64,000 nt of DNA from Rhodoplanes sp963712435. GTDB taxonomy: Bacteria > Pseudomonadota > Alphaproteobacteria > Rhizobiales > Xanthobacteraceae. The first letter of the stretch is position 1, and every line of letters starts with the position of its first letter. The stretch lies in the NCBI GenBank assembly GCA_963712435.1, contig CAVQIB010000013.1:186001-250000 (forward strand), read 5' to 3'. The notes beneath the pieces were generated by a model. The model made no database searches. It had not been told where the DNA came from and saw nothing but the letters and a program-made list of their open reading frames with translations. The translations under genes were made by a program, and so were the position numbers. Positions 18,813 to 27,227 of this stretch are shown piece after piece.

Positions 18813-19481
18813 TCACGGCTCGCTCAGCCAGCCTCTGCTTGCCGCGAAACGAACCAGTTCGACCCAACTCCGGAAACCCAGTTTCGCCATCGCGCGCGCT
18901 TTGTAGGTTTCGACGCTCTTTGCGCCGATCTGAAGCTTCGCCGCAATCGTCTTGTTGCTGTGGCCGGCCGCGGCGAGCCGCAGGACCTCCATCTCTCGCG
19001 TGCTGAGATCGGCGTCGGAATCGATCTCGCTGCTCTTGCGCGCCTGCGGCGCATGCCGGGCGACCGCTCGACCGGCGATCGCGGGATCAAGAAAGAGCCC
19101 GCCGGCCGCAACCGCATGAATGCCGCGGCTCAGCTCCGCCGTGGCCGAGCGCTTGAGCACGTAGCCGACGACGCCGAGTTCGAGGACTTGCCGTAGATAT
19201 GCGCCGTCTTCGTGCACGGTCAGCACAAGCACGCGGCACCGCGGATGAGCGGCGAGCAGCTTGCGGGCGACATCGATCCCGCTCAGGCCCGGCATCGAAA
19301 GATCGAGAACGGCGACGTCGGGCTGCAACTCGGTCGCGCGCCGGAGGGCGGTTGGCCCGTCCTGGGCTTCGCCGACCAGTTCGAGGCCGGAGTCGGCCGC
19401 GACAAGCGCTTTCATCCCGTTCAGCACGACGGGGTGATCGTCGGCCAGGAATACCCGCACTGGCGATGTTTGCGAGGTCAT
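18813..19481 (-). CDS. NarL/LuxR-type response regulator paired with bacteriophytochrome
   Basis: A 222-residue response regulator. The receiver domain has VRVFLADDHPVVLNGMKALV, VAVLDLSMPGLSGIDVA (phospho-acceptor Asp) and GVVGYVLKRSATAEL (Lys). The C-terminal LuxR helix-turn-helix is LSTREMEVLRLAAAGHSNKT, then KLQIGAKSVETYKARAMAKL. Its ATG (19481) overlaps the stop of the phytochrome kinase by one base (TGATG), so it is translationally coupled and almost certainly its cognate output. With pucBA divergent from the phytochrome gene, light-harvesting promoters are an obvious but untested target. Confidence 0.88.
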   Translation of the reverse strand: MTSQTSPVRVFLADDHPVVLNGMKALVAADSGLELVGEAQDGPTALRRATELQPDVAVLDLSMPGLSGIDVARKLLAAHPRCRVLVLTVHEDGAYLRQVLELGVVGYVLKRSATAELSRGIHAVAAGGLFLDPAIAGRAVARHAPQARKSSEIDSDADLSTREMEVLRLAAAGHSNKTIAAKLQIGAKSVETYKARAMAKLGFRSWVELVRFAASRGWLSEP

Positions 19482-21796
19482 CAGATCGGAATCCTTATGA
19501 ACAAGGTGGTTCCACGGCCGAGCGCCAATTCGACCTCGAGCGCGCCGCGCACGAGCGACAGGCGCTCGCGAATCCCGAGCAGGCCGAGCCGCTTCGCCTC
19601 GGGTGTGGCGGACTTCGCGGCATTCCAGTCGAAGCCAATTCCATTGTCCTCGACGATCATCGTCACCTGCTGGTCCGCAAAGCCGAGCACGACGCCAACG
19701 CGCGTCGCTCGGGCATGACGGAGCACGTTGGTGAGCGCCTCCTGGAGAACGCGGTAAAGCGTCGTCTCGACCGCGGCCGGCAGGCGCCGATCGTCGAGCG
19801 TCAGATGCAGATCGAACGGCACGTTTGCGCGTTCGCTCCAGGTGTCGAGCAAGTTCCGGATCGCGACTTGGATGCCGAGATCGTCGAGCACGGTCGGCCG
19901 GATCTCCCAGGCCAAGCGGTGGACATCGCGCCCGATATCGGCGGCCAGCGTCTTCATCTCGGACAGGCGCTGGCGAAGCTCGGCGCCGGCGGGCGACGCC
20001 TGATCGATGCCATCAAGACCGAACTGCAGCAGCGTCAGCGACTGCCCCAGGGTGTCGTGCAATTCGCGGGCGATGCGTCGCCGCTCGGCCTCCTGGTCGG
20101 TGACCGTGCGGCGCAAGACCTCCGAAAGCTCTGCTTCGACGCTGGCGCGACGCTCCGTCTCGCGCTGCAAGACCCGCGCCGCAGCCCGCGAGCGCTCCAG
20201 CTGCCGATCGAGCTCCTGCATGAGCTGATCTTTCTTCAGCCGCGCTGATTCGCGCTCGCGCGCCATCTGGTCGATGCGCTGCAGAACCACCTCGAGCAAT
20301 GCGACGCGCAGCCGGTTCGCCGCCGCGACCTCGGTGTCCAGCCACGGCGAAGCATGCAGACGAACGAACTCCTGCCACGCTGCGAAGCTTCGGCGGGGGC
20401 TGAGGAAGCCTCCGTCCGAGCCGACCTCCACCGGCTTGTTCGGGTTGCCGGCCCAGGTCACCGTCCTGATCGCCTCCGGACGGAACCAGAGCACATAATC
20501 GCGCGGGGTGCGGGACACCGACAGCGCAAGGAGGCCGCTCGCGGCGTCGGCGAAGCTCTCCGCCGGCGCATACAGGGATGACAAGCAGTCAGTGTGGAAC
20601 ACGCCGTCGCCAGCGTTCGCATTGAGCCAGGCGACCAGCTGCTCGATCGCATCCTCCGGCGGCGTCGCGCCGAGGCCGGAAAACCGCCCGTCGATCCACA
20701 GAGCGACGCCGGCGGCGGGGATCAGGTCGAGCAGATTCGGACGAAACCGGATCAGGCCGTCGGCGAGATCCGGCTCCCGGCTCATGCGCGTGATGACTTC
20801 TTCCTGGATGTTCGCCGTGCGGAGGTGGGTTTCGTATTGCTCGGCGGCGAACTTCATTTCAAGCTGCGCGGAGGCCATCTCGGCGAACAACTCGCAGGCT
20901 TCGCGCAGACGGTAGGGCAGATAGCGTGGCGTGCGGTGATGGCAGGCGATCAATCCCCAGAGCTGCCCGTCCACGACGAGGGACAGCGACATCGAGGCGA
21001 CCACCCCCATGTTTGCAAGATACTGCCGGTGCACCGCCGAGACGCTGCGGAGCACGCTTTGGCTGAGATCGAGCGGGCGGCCGTCGCGCGGATTGACCGG
21101 GGGGATGAGCGGCGCAGGCGCATAGCGTGCGTCGGGAATCGTGCGTATCCAGTTGGTGAGGTAGAGCGACCGCGCCTGCTTGGGAATGTCGGATTCTGGG
21201 TAATGCAGTCCAAGAAATGATTCAACTCCGGGCGCAACCGCTTCGGCGGTCACCGCGCCGCAGCCGTCCGGGAGAAAGCGATAGACCATGACGCGGTCGA
21301 AACCGGTGACGGCGCGAATCTCGGCCGCCACCGCGTGACAGAACGCCTGCACCGTCCCCGCAAGCTGCACATGCCGGATCATGCTCTGGACGAGCGCAAG
21401 CGGATTCTCAGGCTCCGGCTCGCGCCGCGGATCGAACTCCAGCACCAGCAACCCTGTGCTCTGGTGGACAACGGCGTCCGCGGTCGCGCCGTCGGGTCGG
21501 AGTTCCAAAGTGAAAGCGTGCAGCGGGCGGGTGATCGATTGGCCGGGCTCCATCAGGCTGCGCAGCCGCTCGACCTGGCCGGCGGAGAGAACGCATTCCG
21601 CGTTCCGGCCGGGCAGTTCGTCATGGGGAACGCCGAGCAACGTCGCCGTTTCGCCGGCCGCGTGGACGATGCGGAAATCGCGAGGGTCGAACGCCAGCAG
21701 CGCGCCGTGCGATTGGATCGAGCCGGGGATGTGAATCGGCTCGCGGTCGCAGCGCGTCAGCTCGGCCAGATCGAAGGCCAAGCCATGTTCGCTCAT
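19481..21796 (-). CDS. Bacteriophytochrome with NarX-type (HisKA_3) histidine kinase
   Basis: A 771-residue red/far-red photoreceptor. The order is PAS, with the biliverdin-binding Cys in LTRCDREPIHIPGSIQSHG near residue 16; GAF, with YPESDIPKQARSLY (the family's PASDIP motif) and LRSVSAVHRQYLANMGV with the chromophore-contacting His; and PHY. A helical linker follows, then a HisKA_3 domain (EAERRRIARELHDTLGQSL) and an HATPase domain (EALTNVLRHARATRVGVVLG; VEDNGIGFDW). Most bacteriophytochromes carry a HisKA or HWE kinase; the NarX-type kinase here fits the NarL-type partner encoded next to it. Starts at 21796 or 21814 are both possible. It is divergent from the LH2 genes. Confidence 0.92.
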   Translation of the reverse strand: MSEHGLAFDLAELTRCDREPIHIPGSIQSHGALLAFDPRDFRIVHAAGETATLLGVPHDELPGRNAECVLSAGQVERLRSLMEPGQSITRPLHAFTLELRPDGATADAVVHQSTGLLVLEFDPRREPEPENPLALVQSMIRHVQLAGTVQAFCHAVAAEIRAVTGFDRVMVYRFLPDGCGAVTAEAVAPGVESFLGLHYPESDIPKQARSLYLTNWIRTIPDARYAPAPLIPPVNPRDGRPLDLSQSVLRSVSAVHRQYLANMGVVASMSLSLVVDGQLWGLIACHHRTPRYLPYRLREACELFAEMASAQLEMKFAAEQYETHLRTANIQEEVITRMSREPDLADGLIRFRPNLLDLIPAAGVALWIDGRFSGLGATPPEDAIEQLVAWLNANAGDGVFHTDCLSSLYAPAESFADAASGLLALSVSRTPRDYVLWFRPEAIRTVTWAGNPNKPVEVGSDGGFLSPRRSFAAWQEFVRLHASPWLDTEVAAANRLRVALLEVVLQRIDQMARERESARLKKDQLMQELDRQLERSRAAARVLQRETERRASVEAELSEVLRRTVTDQEAERRRIARELHDTLGQSLTLLQFGLDGIDQASPAGAELRQRLSEMKTLAADIGRDVHRLAWEIRPTVLDDLGIQVAIRNLLDTWSERANVPFDLHLTLDDRRLPAAVETTLYRVLQEALTNVLRHARATRVGVVLGFADQQVTMIVEDNGIGFDWNAAKSATPEAKRLGLLGIRERLSLVRGALEVELALGRGTTLFIRIPI

Positions 21797-21856
21797 CGTA
21801 TTCTCGGTCCGCATGCTCCCCCGAAGTCGAAATCGCGGTCTGGCCGCGTAAGGGAA

Positions 21857-21936
21857 TGTCCGGACAGAGTAGTCCCGTCCCGGCAACATCCGGACACCCT
21901 CAGGCGTAATGTATGATTGACAAATCCATGCGTCAA
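21857..21936. promoter_or_regulatory. Two dyads in the phytochrome-pucB divergent region
   Basis: The 370-base region between the phytochrome gene and pucB must hold both promoters. A perfect 10-base palindrome TGTCCGGACA lies at 21857-21866, with a second half-match ATCCGGACAC at 21888. A dyad TTGAC-N10-GTCAA lies at 21917-21936. Either could bind the NarL-type regulator or another photosynthesis regulator. A canonical PpsR TGT-N12-ACA site was not obvious. Confidence 0.4.
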
Positions 21937-22166
21937 ATTATCGTTACAGCTGTGGCGGACGAGACCCACGCAAGCCTGTGCATACGGATTCTCGCCCGTT
22001 CGACGTGGAGAAGGCCACGGCATTAAACGAGGCGCGATGTGTGTGTCATGGCTGGAATATGCCAAGAAACGCTGCGGAGAGGACAGTAGAGCCCCAAAGC
22101 AACGGCGATCGGCATATTAGGGGATTCAGCAAAGCATAGTCGTAGTCTCTCAAGGAGCTAAACGCT

Positions 22167-22340
22167 ATGAATGGCAGAGGACAAGCAGCAGACGATCCGA
22201 ATAGAGTTTGGCCAACCGGCTTGACTATCGCGGAAGCCGAAGAGCTGCACAAATACGTGATCGACGGCACGCGCGTCTTTGGCGCGATTGCACTGGTGGC
22301 GCATATTCTTGCGTTCGCCCTCACGCCCTGGCTCAAGTAG
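22167..22340 (+). CDS. pucB: Peripheral light-harvesting complex (LH2) beta subunit
   Basis: A 57-residue beta apoprotein that binds bacteriochlorophyll in the photosynthetic membrane. It has the characteristic WPTGLTIAEAEELHKYVIDG followed by one span (FGAIALVAHILAFALTPWL), in which the His of VAH is the B850-type axial ligand and the ELHK His is close to the B800 site. AAGGAG precedes the ATG. The length and sequence match Rhodopseudomonas-type LH2 beta subunits. It is followed by pucA after 11 bases. Confidence 0.93.
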   Translation: MNGRGQAADDPNRVWPTGLTIAEAEELHKYVIDGTRVFGAIALVAHILAFALTPWLK

Positions 22341-22351
22341 GGGGTTTAATC

Positions 22352-22573
22352 ATGTACAATGGAAAAATCTGGTGTGTGGTTAAGCCGACGGTCGGCCTGC
22401 CGCTCTTCCTCGGCAGCGTCGCCGTGACCTCGCTGATCGTTCACTATGCGATCCTGAGCAACACGACTTGGTACCCGGCCTACTGGCAGGGCAAGGCGGT
22501 CAAGGCGGCGGAGATGAGCATTTCCGCGCCCAAAGTCGCTGACGCAACTTCGAGCTTGATCGCTGCGAAGTAG
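22352..22573 (+). CDS. pucA: Peripheral light-harvesting complex (LH2) alpha subunit
   Basis: A 73-residue alpha apoprotein: MYNGKIWCVVKPTVGLPLFL, then the membrane span with axial His31 (SLIVHYAILSNTTWYPAYW). By alignment with the Rps. acidophila alpha chain, Tyr44 and Trp45, which hydrogen-bond B850 and set its wavelength, are both kept, so a B800-850 rather than a B800-820 complex is predicted. Position 41 is Tyr instead of the usual Phe. The C-terminus carries about 20 extra residues (AAEMSISAPKVADATSS), as in several Rhodopseudomonas alpha chains. It is co-transcribed with pucB. Confidence 0.93.
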   Translation: MYNGKIWCVVKPTVGLPLFLGSVAVTSLIVHYAILSNTTWYPAYWQGKAVKAAEMSISAPKVADATSSLIAAK

Positions 22574-22598
22574 TGGATATGCGTTAAGTCCTACGGGG

Positions 22599-22662
22599 GG
22601 CCGGGATTGCGCAAAATCCTGGCCCTCGTCGTTTGGAGCGGCGTGAGACAAGCCGTCTCACG
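22599..22662 (+). terminator. Two hairpins between pucA and pucC
   Basis: GGCCGGGATT (22599) pairs with AATCCTGGCC (22615-22624), and CGTGAGAC (22642) pairs with GTCTCACG (22655) around a 5-base loop. Such stems after pucBA stabilise the abundant pucBA message and reduce read-through into pucC, as is known for Rhodobacter puc operons. Confidence 0.65.
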
Positions 22663-22830
22663 TCGACAAGCCCGGGCCTGGGCAGGCGATGGGACGAAGC
22701 GGCCGGATATCGCTTGCGAGCGCCGGACGCGGGGCGCGCCGTGGTTGTTGCCTCACTGGAAGAATAGAAACGCCGCGCGCCGTCGCAACGCATGAGGCCC
22801 CCCGGGCGTGACAGGTGGTTGTTTGCGTCG

Positions 22831-24240
22831 ATGAACCGTCTTAGTCAGCGACTGATGCACCGGTGGCTGAGTTTGGGCCCCCGCTTCCTGCCGTTTGCGG
22901 ACGCGGCCACGCCCGATCTGCCGCTTTCCAGACTGTTGCGTCTCTCCCTGTTTCAAGTGTCGGTCGGCATGGCCCTGGCGCTCCTCGTCGGCACTCTCAA
23001 CCGGGTGATGATCGTCGAACTCAAGGTGCCCGCCTCGCTCGTCGCGATCATGGTCGCGGTGCCGCTCGTTGTTGCGCCCTTCCGGGCGCTGATCGGATTC
23101 CGCTCCGACAACCACAAGTCGGCTCTCGGGTGGAAGCGCGTGCCGTTCATCTGGAAGGGCACACTGCTCCAATTCGGCGGCCTTGCGATCATGCCGTTTG
23201 CGCTGCTTGTGCTTTCGCGGGACGGCAACTCGGCCAACGCGCCGCTATGGCTCGGCTATCTCAGCGCGGGGCTGGCTTTTCTGCTGGTCGGCGCGGGGGT
23301 GCACATCACGCAGACCGTCGGTCTTGCCCTGGCGACGGACCTCGCGCCTACCGAGACGCAGCCGAAAGTCGTCGGCCTGATGTACGTGATGCTGCTGTTC
23401 GGGATGATCGTAAGCGCGATGATCTACGGGGCGCTGCTGGTGGACTTCACCCGCGGCCGCTTGGTGGAGGTTATTCAAGGTTCGGCCGTTATAACGCTCG
23501 CGCTGAACGTCTTTGCGTTATGGAAACAGGAGACGCGCAAGCCCGGTCAGATGGCCGCGCGGCAACAACAGTCCCCGTCATTCCGGGAGGCCTGGGACAG
23601 CTATATGCGCGAAGGGCGGGCGCTGCGCTGTCTCATCGCCATCGGCATCGGAACCATGGCCTTCAGCATGGAGGACATTCTGCTGGAGCCCTATGGCGGG
23701 CAAATCCTCAATCTCACCGTTTCGGCGACGACGTTTTTGACCGCGACTTTGGCGGTTGGGAGCCTGTTCGGATTCGCCCTCGCATCGCGCGTGCTCAGCC
23801 GCGGCTTCGATCCGTTCCGCATGGCGGGCTTCGGCTCGCTCGTCGGGATTCCGGCGTTTCTTGCGGTGATCGTCGCAGCGCCGATGTCTTCACCCTTGCT
23901 GTTCGGGGTTGGAACATTCTTCATCGGCTTCGGGGCGGGGCTGTTCGGGCACGGCACCCTGACCGCCACCATGCAACTCGCGCCGAAAAAGCAAACGGGG
24001 CTGGCGCTCGGCGCCTGGGGCGCCGTGCAAGCCTCTGCGGCGGGACTGGCGATCGCGCTCGGCGGCGTGATCCGCGACATCGTCGTCGAGTTGGTTCCAC
24101 CGAATGCGTTCGGCGCGGCGATCGGCTATATTTTCGTCTACGGCTTGGAAATCGTCATGCTCGGCGCGACATTCATCGTCATGATTCCGCTCATTCGCCG
24201 GACCGAATTCGCGCCGCAGCAGAACAGCGTGTTGTCGTAG
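22831..24240 (+). CDS. pucC: PucC, LH2 assembly factor (MFS/BCH2 family)
   Basis: A membrane protein of about 469 residues with 12 predicted spans. PucC is needed for assembly of LH2 and is thought to deliver bacteriochlorophyll. Typical motifs are RFLPFADAATPDLPLSRLLR, LSLFQVSVGMALALLVGTLN, LIGFRSDNHKSALGWKRVPF and EDILLEPYGGQ. The start is uncertain: ATG 22831 or ATG 22792, with neither preceded by a strong ribosome-binding site, as expected for a low-expression gene downstream of hairpins. It is intact and in the usual pucBAC order. Confidence 0.9.
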   Translation: MNRLSQRLMHRWLSLGPRFLPFADAATPDLPLSRLLRLSLFQVSVGMALALLVGTLNRVMIVELKVPASLVAIMVAVPLVVAPFRALIGFRSDNHKSALGWKRVPFIWKGTLLQFGGLAIMPFALLVLSRDGNSANAPLWLGYLSAGLAFLLVGAGVHITQTVGLALATDLAPTETQPKVVGLMYVMLLFGMIVSAMIYGALLVDFTRGRLVEVIQGSAVITLALNVFALWKQETRKPGQMAARQQQSPSFREAWDSYMREGRALRCLIAIGIGTMAFSMEDILLEPYGGQILNLTVSATTFLTATLAVGSLFGFALASRVLSRGFDPFRMAGFGSLVGIPAFLAVIVAAPMSSPLLFGVGTFFIGFGAGLFGHGTLTATMQLAPKKQTGLALGAWGAVQASAAGLAIALGGVIRDIVVELVPPNAFGAAIGYIFVYGLEIVMLGATFIVMIPLIRRTEFAPQQNSVLS

Positions 24241-24480
24241 TGGCAGCCTCGGCTCGAACAGCGGAGTTCGCGGCCGAGGGCACAGATCGGCGATCAAACG
24301 ATCGCAGTTGCGGGACGGGAGAGAAGGGACAAACTGATGTATTGATAGCCTGAGATTGATCGATGCAGAGCAGTGCGGCTGCGGCGCTCAGCGTCTCGCG
24401 TCCGGCAAATCGATGCGATGATCAATGCTTGCGCGTCGCATGGAAGGTCAACGGAATAGAACCAGTCAAGGAACAGGTCA

Positions 24481-24761
24481 TGAGCTTGGAAAAACTGCAG
24501 GCGGTTTATCGTACGGCGCTTCGCGTTGCGCCCGATCAAACGCAGCTGGCTCTCAACGGCCGAAGCTTCAACCAGATTTCGGAAAACGAGTATGCGGGCA
24601 CGATCGCGCGTCTCCAGGGCGTAGTGGACAGCGTCGGGGCGACCGTTGAGCCCCTCAAGCCAGGGGAAAGACTTGATTACCGGGACAATAGCGCCAGCAC
24701 GGTTGACGACAGGAGAGACCAGCCGGCCGGTCCGCTCGGGCGCTTCTTCCGGGGATTTTAG
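24481..24761 (+). CDS. Small soluble protein downstream of pucC
   Basis: A 93-residue protein starting at ATG 24481 after AAGGAACAGGTC (MSLEKLQAVYRTALRVAPDQ). It is hydrophilic and predicted partly helical, with no membrane span, so it is not a third LH2 polypeptide of the PucE type. It ends in a basic/aromatic tail (GPLGRFFRGF). It has no family that I recognise. It lies between pucC and the DUF2177 gene and could belong to either unit. Confidence 0.5.
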
Positions 24762-24799
24762 CCCATCTGGCGGTCGGGGCAGGAGCGAAGACGACCACC

Positions 24800-25210
24800 A
24801 TGGGGACTTATCTGGCGGCGTACGCCACCGCGCTCGTCGCCTTTGTCGTGATCGACGGGGCGTGGCTCGCCACGATGGCGGCCCGACTGTACCGGCCTAT
24901 CCTGGGGGATATTCTCGCCGCCAGCGTCGATCTCGCGCCCGCGATCGTCTTTTACCTCGTCTTCCCGGTTGGGCTGGTCATCTTCGCGATCGCGCCGGCG
25001 CTGAAGTCGGGAACTCTGTCCACGGCGTTGATCTACGGCGCTTTGTTCGGATTCTTCACCTACGCGACCTATGACCTTACCAACCATGCCACGCTGCGGA
25101 ACTGGGCTTGGCAGATCACGCTGGTTGATATCGCGTGGGGATCGTTCGTCTCGGCGGCGGCCGCCGGATTTGGTTATTGGGCGGCCGCAAAGTTCGCCGG
25201 CGCGTCCTGA
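24800..25210 (+). CDS. DUF2177 membrane protein
   Basis: A 136-residue protein with four predicted spans. It matches the DUF2177 pattern: LVAFVVIDGAWLATMAARLY near the N-terminus and YGALFGFFTYATYDLTNHAT in the middle, followed by LVDIAWGSFVSAAAAGFGYW. DUF2177 genes are often found with DUF1295, DUF1365 and CFA-type methyltransferase genes in RpoE-ChrR clusters, as here. The biochemical function is unknown. The gene is convergent with the methyltransferase at 25256. Confidence 0.8.
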   Translation: MGTYLAAYATALVAFVVIDGAWLATMAARLYRPILGDILAASVDLAPAIVFYLVFPVGLVIFAIAPALKSGTLSTALIYGALFGFFTYATYDLTNHATLRNWAWQITLVDIAWGSFVSAAAAGFGYWAAAKFAGAS

Positions 25211-25255
25211 CGGATCTTTGCGCCGCCCCTGGACGCGCGGCCAGACTGGTTCCGC

Positions 25256-26290
25256 TTAGCTGCGTCCGGCCGCGCGCAGCCGGAAATGATCGACCGCCCA
25301 CTCGCGCCCATCGCGGAACCCGAACAATCCGGCCGAGGCGAGAAAGAACAGCCGCCAGCGCCGTTTCCACAACTTCGCATCCGCGCCGTAGACCGAGCGT
25401 AGAATCGGCACGATCTGCTCCTCGTTCCGGTCGTAATTCGCAAGCCAATCGAGAAGCGTCCGCGCGTAGTGCGAGCCGTCCCAGCGCCAATCCGCCTCGA
25501 CGGCGAACACGTCGGCGAACTCATAAATCAGATCACGGCTCGGCATCACGCCGCCGGTGAAGAAATGCTGCGCGATCCAGTCGGACTTGTCGCGATGATC
25601 GAACGCGTAGGGGCTGCGGCAATGGCTGAACACGTGGATGAACAGCCGTCCGTCCGGCGCGAGCCATCCGCGGATGCGGCCGAGCAACGCGCGCCAGTTC
25701 GCGATGTGCTCGAACATCTCCACCGAAACAACGCGGTCGAACGTCTGCCGCGGCGCGAATGCGTTCATGTCGGCCGTCGCCGCCGAGAGATTGGTCAGGC
25801 CTTCGGCGGCGGCCTGCGCCTCGATGAAACGGCGCTGCGAGAGCGAATTGGACACCGCAAGGATATGCGCGGCGGGATAGCGTCGCGCCATCCACAAGGA
25901 GAGCGATCCCCAGCCGCAGCCGAGCTCGAGAATCCTCTGCCCGTCGGACAGATCGGCGTGCGCTGCGGTCGCAGACAGCGCTCGCTCTTCGGCGGCGGCG
26001 AGCGACTGCACGCCCGCGCCATACAAGCAGCACGAATATTTGCGCTGGGGCCCGAGCACGAGATCGAAGAAGCTCGAGGGCAGTTCGTAATGCTGGGCGT
26101 TCGCCGCTTCCACATGCTCTGCGATCGGGCGCTGCGCCATGGCGCGGGCGAAGGACGCCGCAGCGTGCGGATCGGCGGCGGCGAGCCGGCGGCTGGCGCG
26201 CCCGACCATGAGTTCGATGCCGTAGCGCGACATCGCGTCGGGCAGATCGATCCGCTCGAACAGCGCAGCGGCGGCGGCCAGCAGGGTCAT
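25256..26290 (-). CDS. CFA-synthase-family SAM methyltransferase (first copy)
   Basis: A 344-residue protein of the cyclopropane-fatty-acid-synthase family. The SAM site is RILELGCGWGSLSLWMARRY, with LAVSNSLSQRRFIEAQ and VVSVEMFEHIANWRALLGRI after it; FSHCRSPYAFDHRDKSDWIA and HFFTGGVMPS are typical of the subgroup that sits with DUF1295 proteins. The methyl acceptor is likely a fatty acyl chain in membrane lipid, but the product is not known. Its ATG (26290) overlaps the DUF1295 stop (ATGA), so the two are coupled. It is intact. Confidence 0.85.
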   Translation of the reverse strand: MTLLAAAAALFERIDLPDAMSRYGIELMVGRASRRLAAADPHAAASFARAMAQRPIAEHVEAANAQHYELPSSFFDLVLGPQRKYSCCLYGAGVQSLAAAEERALSATAAHADLSDGQRILELGCGWGSLSLWMARRYPAAHILAVSNSLSQRRFIEAQAAAEGLTNLSAATADMNAFAPRQTFDRVVSVEMFEHIANWRALLGRIRGWLAPDGRLFIHVFSHCRSPYAFDHRDKSDWIAQHFFTGGVMPSRDLIYEFADVFAVEADWRWDGSHYARTLLDWLANYDRNEEQIVPILRSVYGADAKLWKRRWRLFFLASAGLFGFRDGREWAVDHFRLRAAGRS

Positions 26291-27111
26291 GGTCGGCTCG
26301 GTTTCCTGGGCGTCATCGGCAGCGGGAAGAACGCGCGCGTGCGGCGCTGGTAGGCGCGAAACGCGTCGCCGCGCGAGCGGAGCATGTGCGCCTCGAGCGG
26401 CGGGATGCCCGACACATGCACGAGCAGCCAATACATGCAGGCCGGCGCAAGCAGCGCGAGCCAGCCGAAGGGATTCGCGCCGGACCAGTCAATCGCGATC
26501 AGCGGATAGGCGAGCCAGCCCAGCCATTCGAAAAAATAGTTCGGATGACGCGACCAGCGCCACAAGCCGATGTCGCAGACGCCGTTGCGATTGGCGGGAT
26601 CGGCCTGGAACCGGCGCAATTGCCCGTCCGCCGCGTTCTCTCCGAGAACGGCGGCGACAAGCAGCGCCGTTCCGAGCAAGTCCAGGAGACGCAAGTGCGG
26701 AACCGGATTGTGCGCGGCGAGCGTTATCGCGAGCGCGAGCGGTATGCTCACCGCCGCCTGCTTCTGCAGAAGCCAGAACATCTGCCGGGGCGCGTCGTCG
26801 CCCCATCCCTCGGCCATGCTCCGATAGCGCGGGTCGTCGACGATGCGCCGGGTGCGGGTCGCGATATGCCAGCCCAGCCGCAGCGACCACAGCGCCGCAA
26901 GCGCGGCGACGAGGATTTGGCGGGAGCTGACCGCGCCGTCAAGCGGCGCAAGCGCAGCGAGCGCGGACACGCCGCCCGTCCCGAAGGTCCAGAACGCGTC
27001 GACCCAGCCGGAATTGCCGGTTCGCTGCTGGACCCGCCAGGCGGCGATCATCACAAGCGACAGCGCAACGGCGATGATGACGGCGCAGGCGAGGAGTTGA
27101 CCGAGGCTCAT
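26287..27111 (-). CDS. DUF1295 (steroid 5-alpha-reductase-like) membrane protein
   Basis: A 274-residue polytopic protein. Family signatures are GNSGWVDAFWTFG, RQMFWLLQKQAA, CDIGLWRWSRHPNYFFEWLG (the conserved C-terminal HPNYF motif that binds NADPH in this fold) and GDAFRAYQRRTRAFFP. DUF1295 proteins are integral-membrane reductase-like enzymes; the substrate here is probably an unsaturated acyl chain or quinone-like lipid. Translation is coupled to the downstream methyltransferase. It starts 116 bases after chrR, on the same strand, so read-through from the rpoE promoter is possible. A TGATCC motif at 27161-27166 (minus) lacks a good -10 partner. Confidence 0.82.
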   Translation of the reverse strand: MSLGQLLACAVIIAVALSLVMIAAWRVQQRTGNSGWVDAFWTFGTGGVSALAALAPLDGAVSSRQILVAALAALWSLRLGWHIATRTRRIVDDPRYRSMAEGWGDDAPRQMFWLLQKQAAVSIPLALAITLAAHNPVPHLRLLDLLGTALLVAAVLGENAADGQLRRFQADPANRNGVCDIGLWRWSRHPNYFFEWLGWLAYPLIAIDWSGANPFGWLALLAPACMYWLLVHVSGIPPLEAHMLRSRGDAFRAYQRRTRAFFPLPMTPRKPSRP

Positions 27112-27227
27112 GCGAACGTCATCCGGCCACGACCGCTCTGCCGGGGGGCAGGCGGCAGATGGATCACCCACATGTCACAGGCTCGCATACGCGGCCGCGG
27201 CGGAGTTGGATCAGCAAGCTCATCGCG

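Noticed and set aside
22863..24353. Long plus-strand frame overlapping pucC
   Set aside because: Out-of-frame shadow of pucC with Arg/Gly-rich composition.
27137..27166. Third RpoE promoter before the DUF1295 gene
   Set aside because: TGATCC is present on the minus strand, but 18 bases on the sequence is GGCAGA, not a TAA-type -10.
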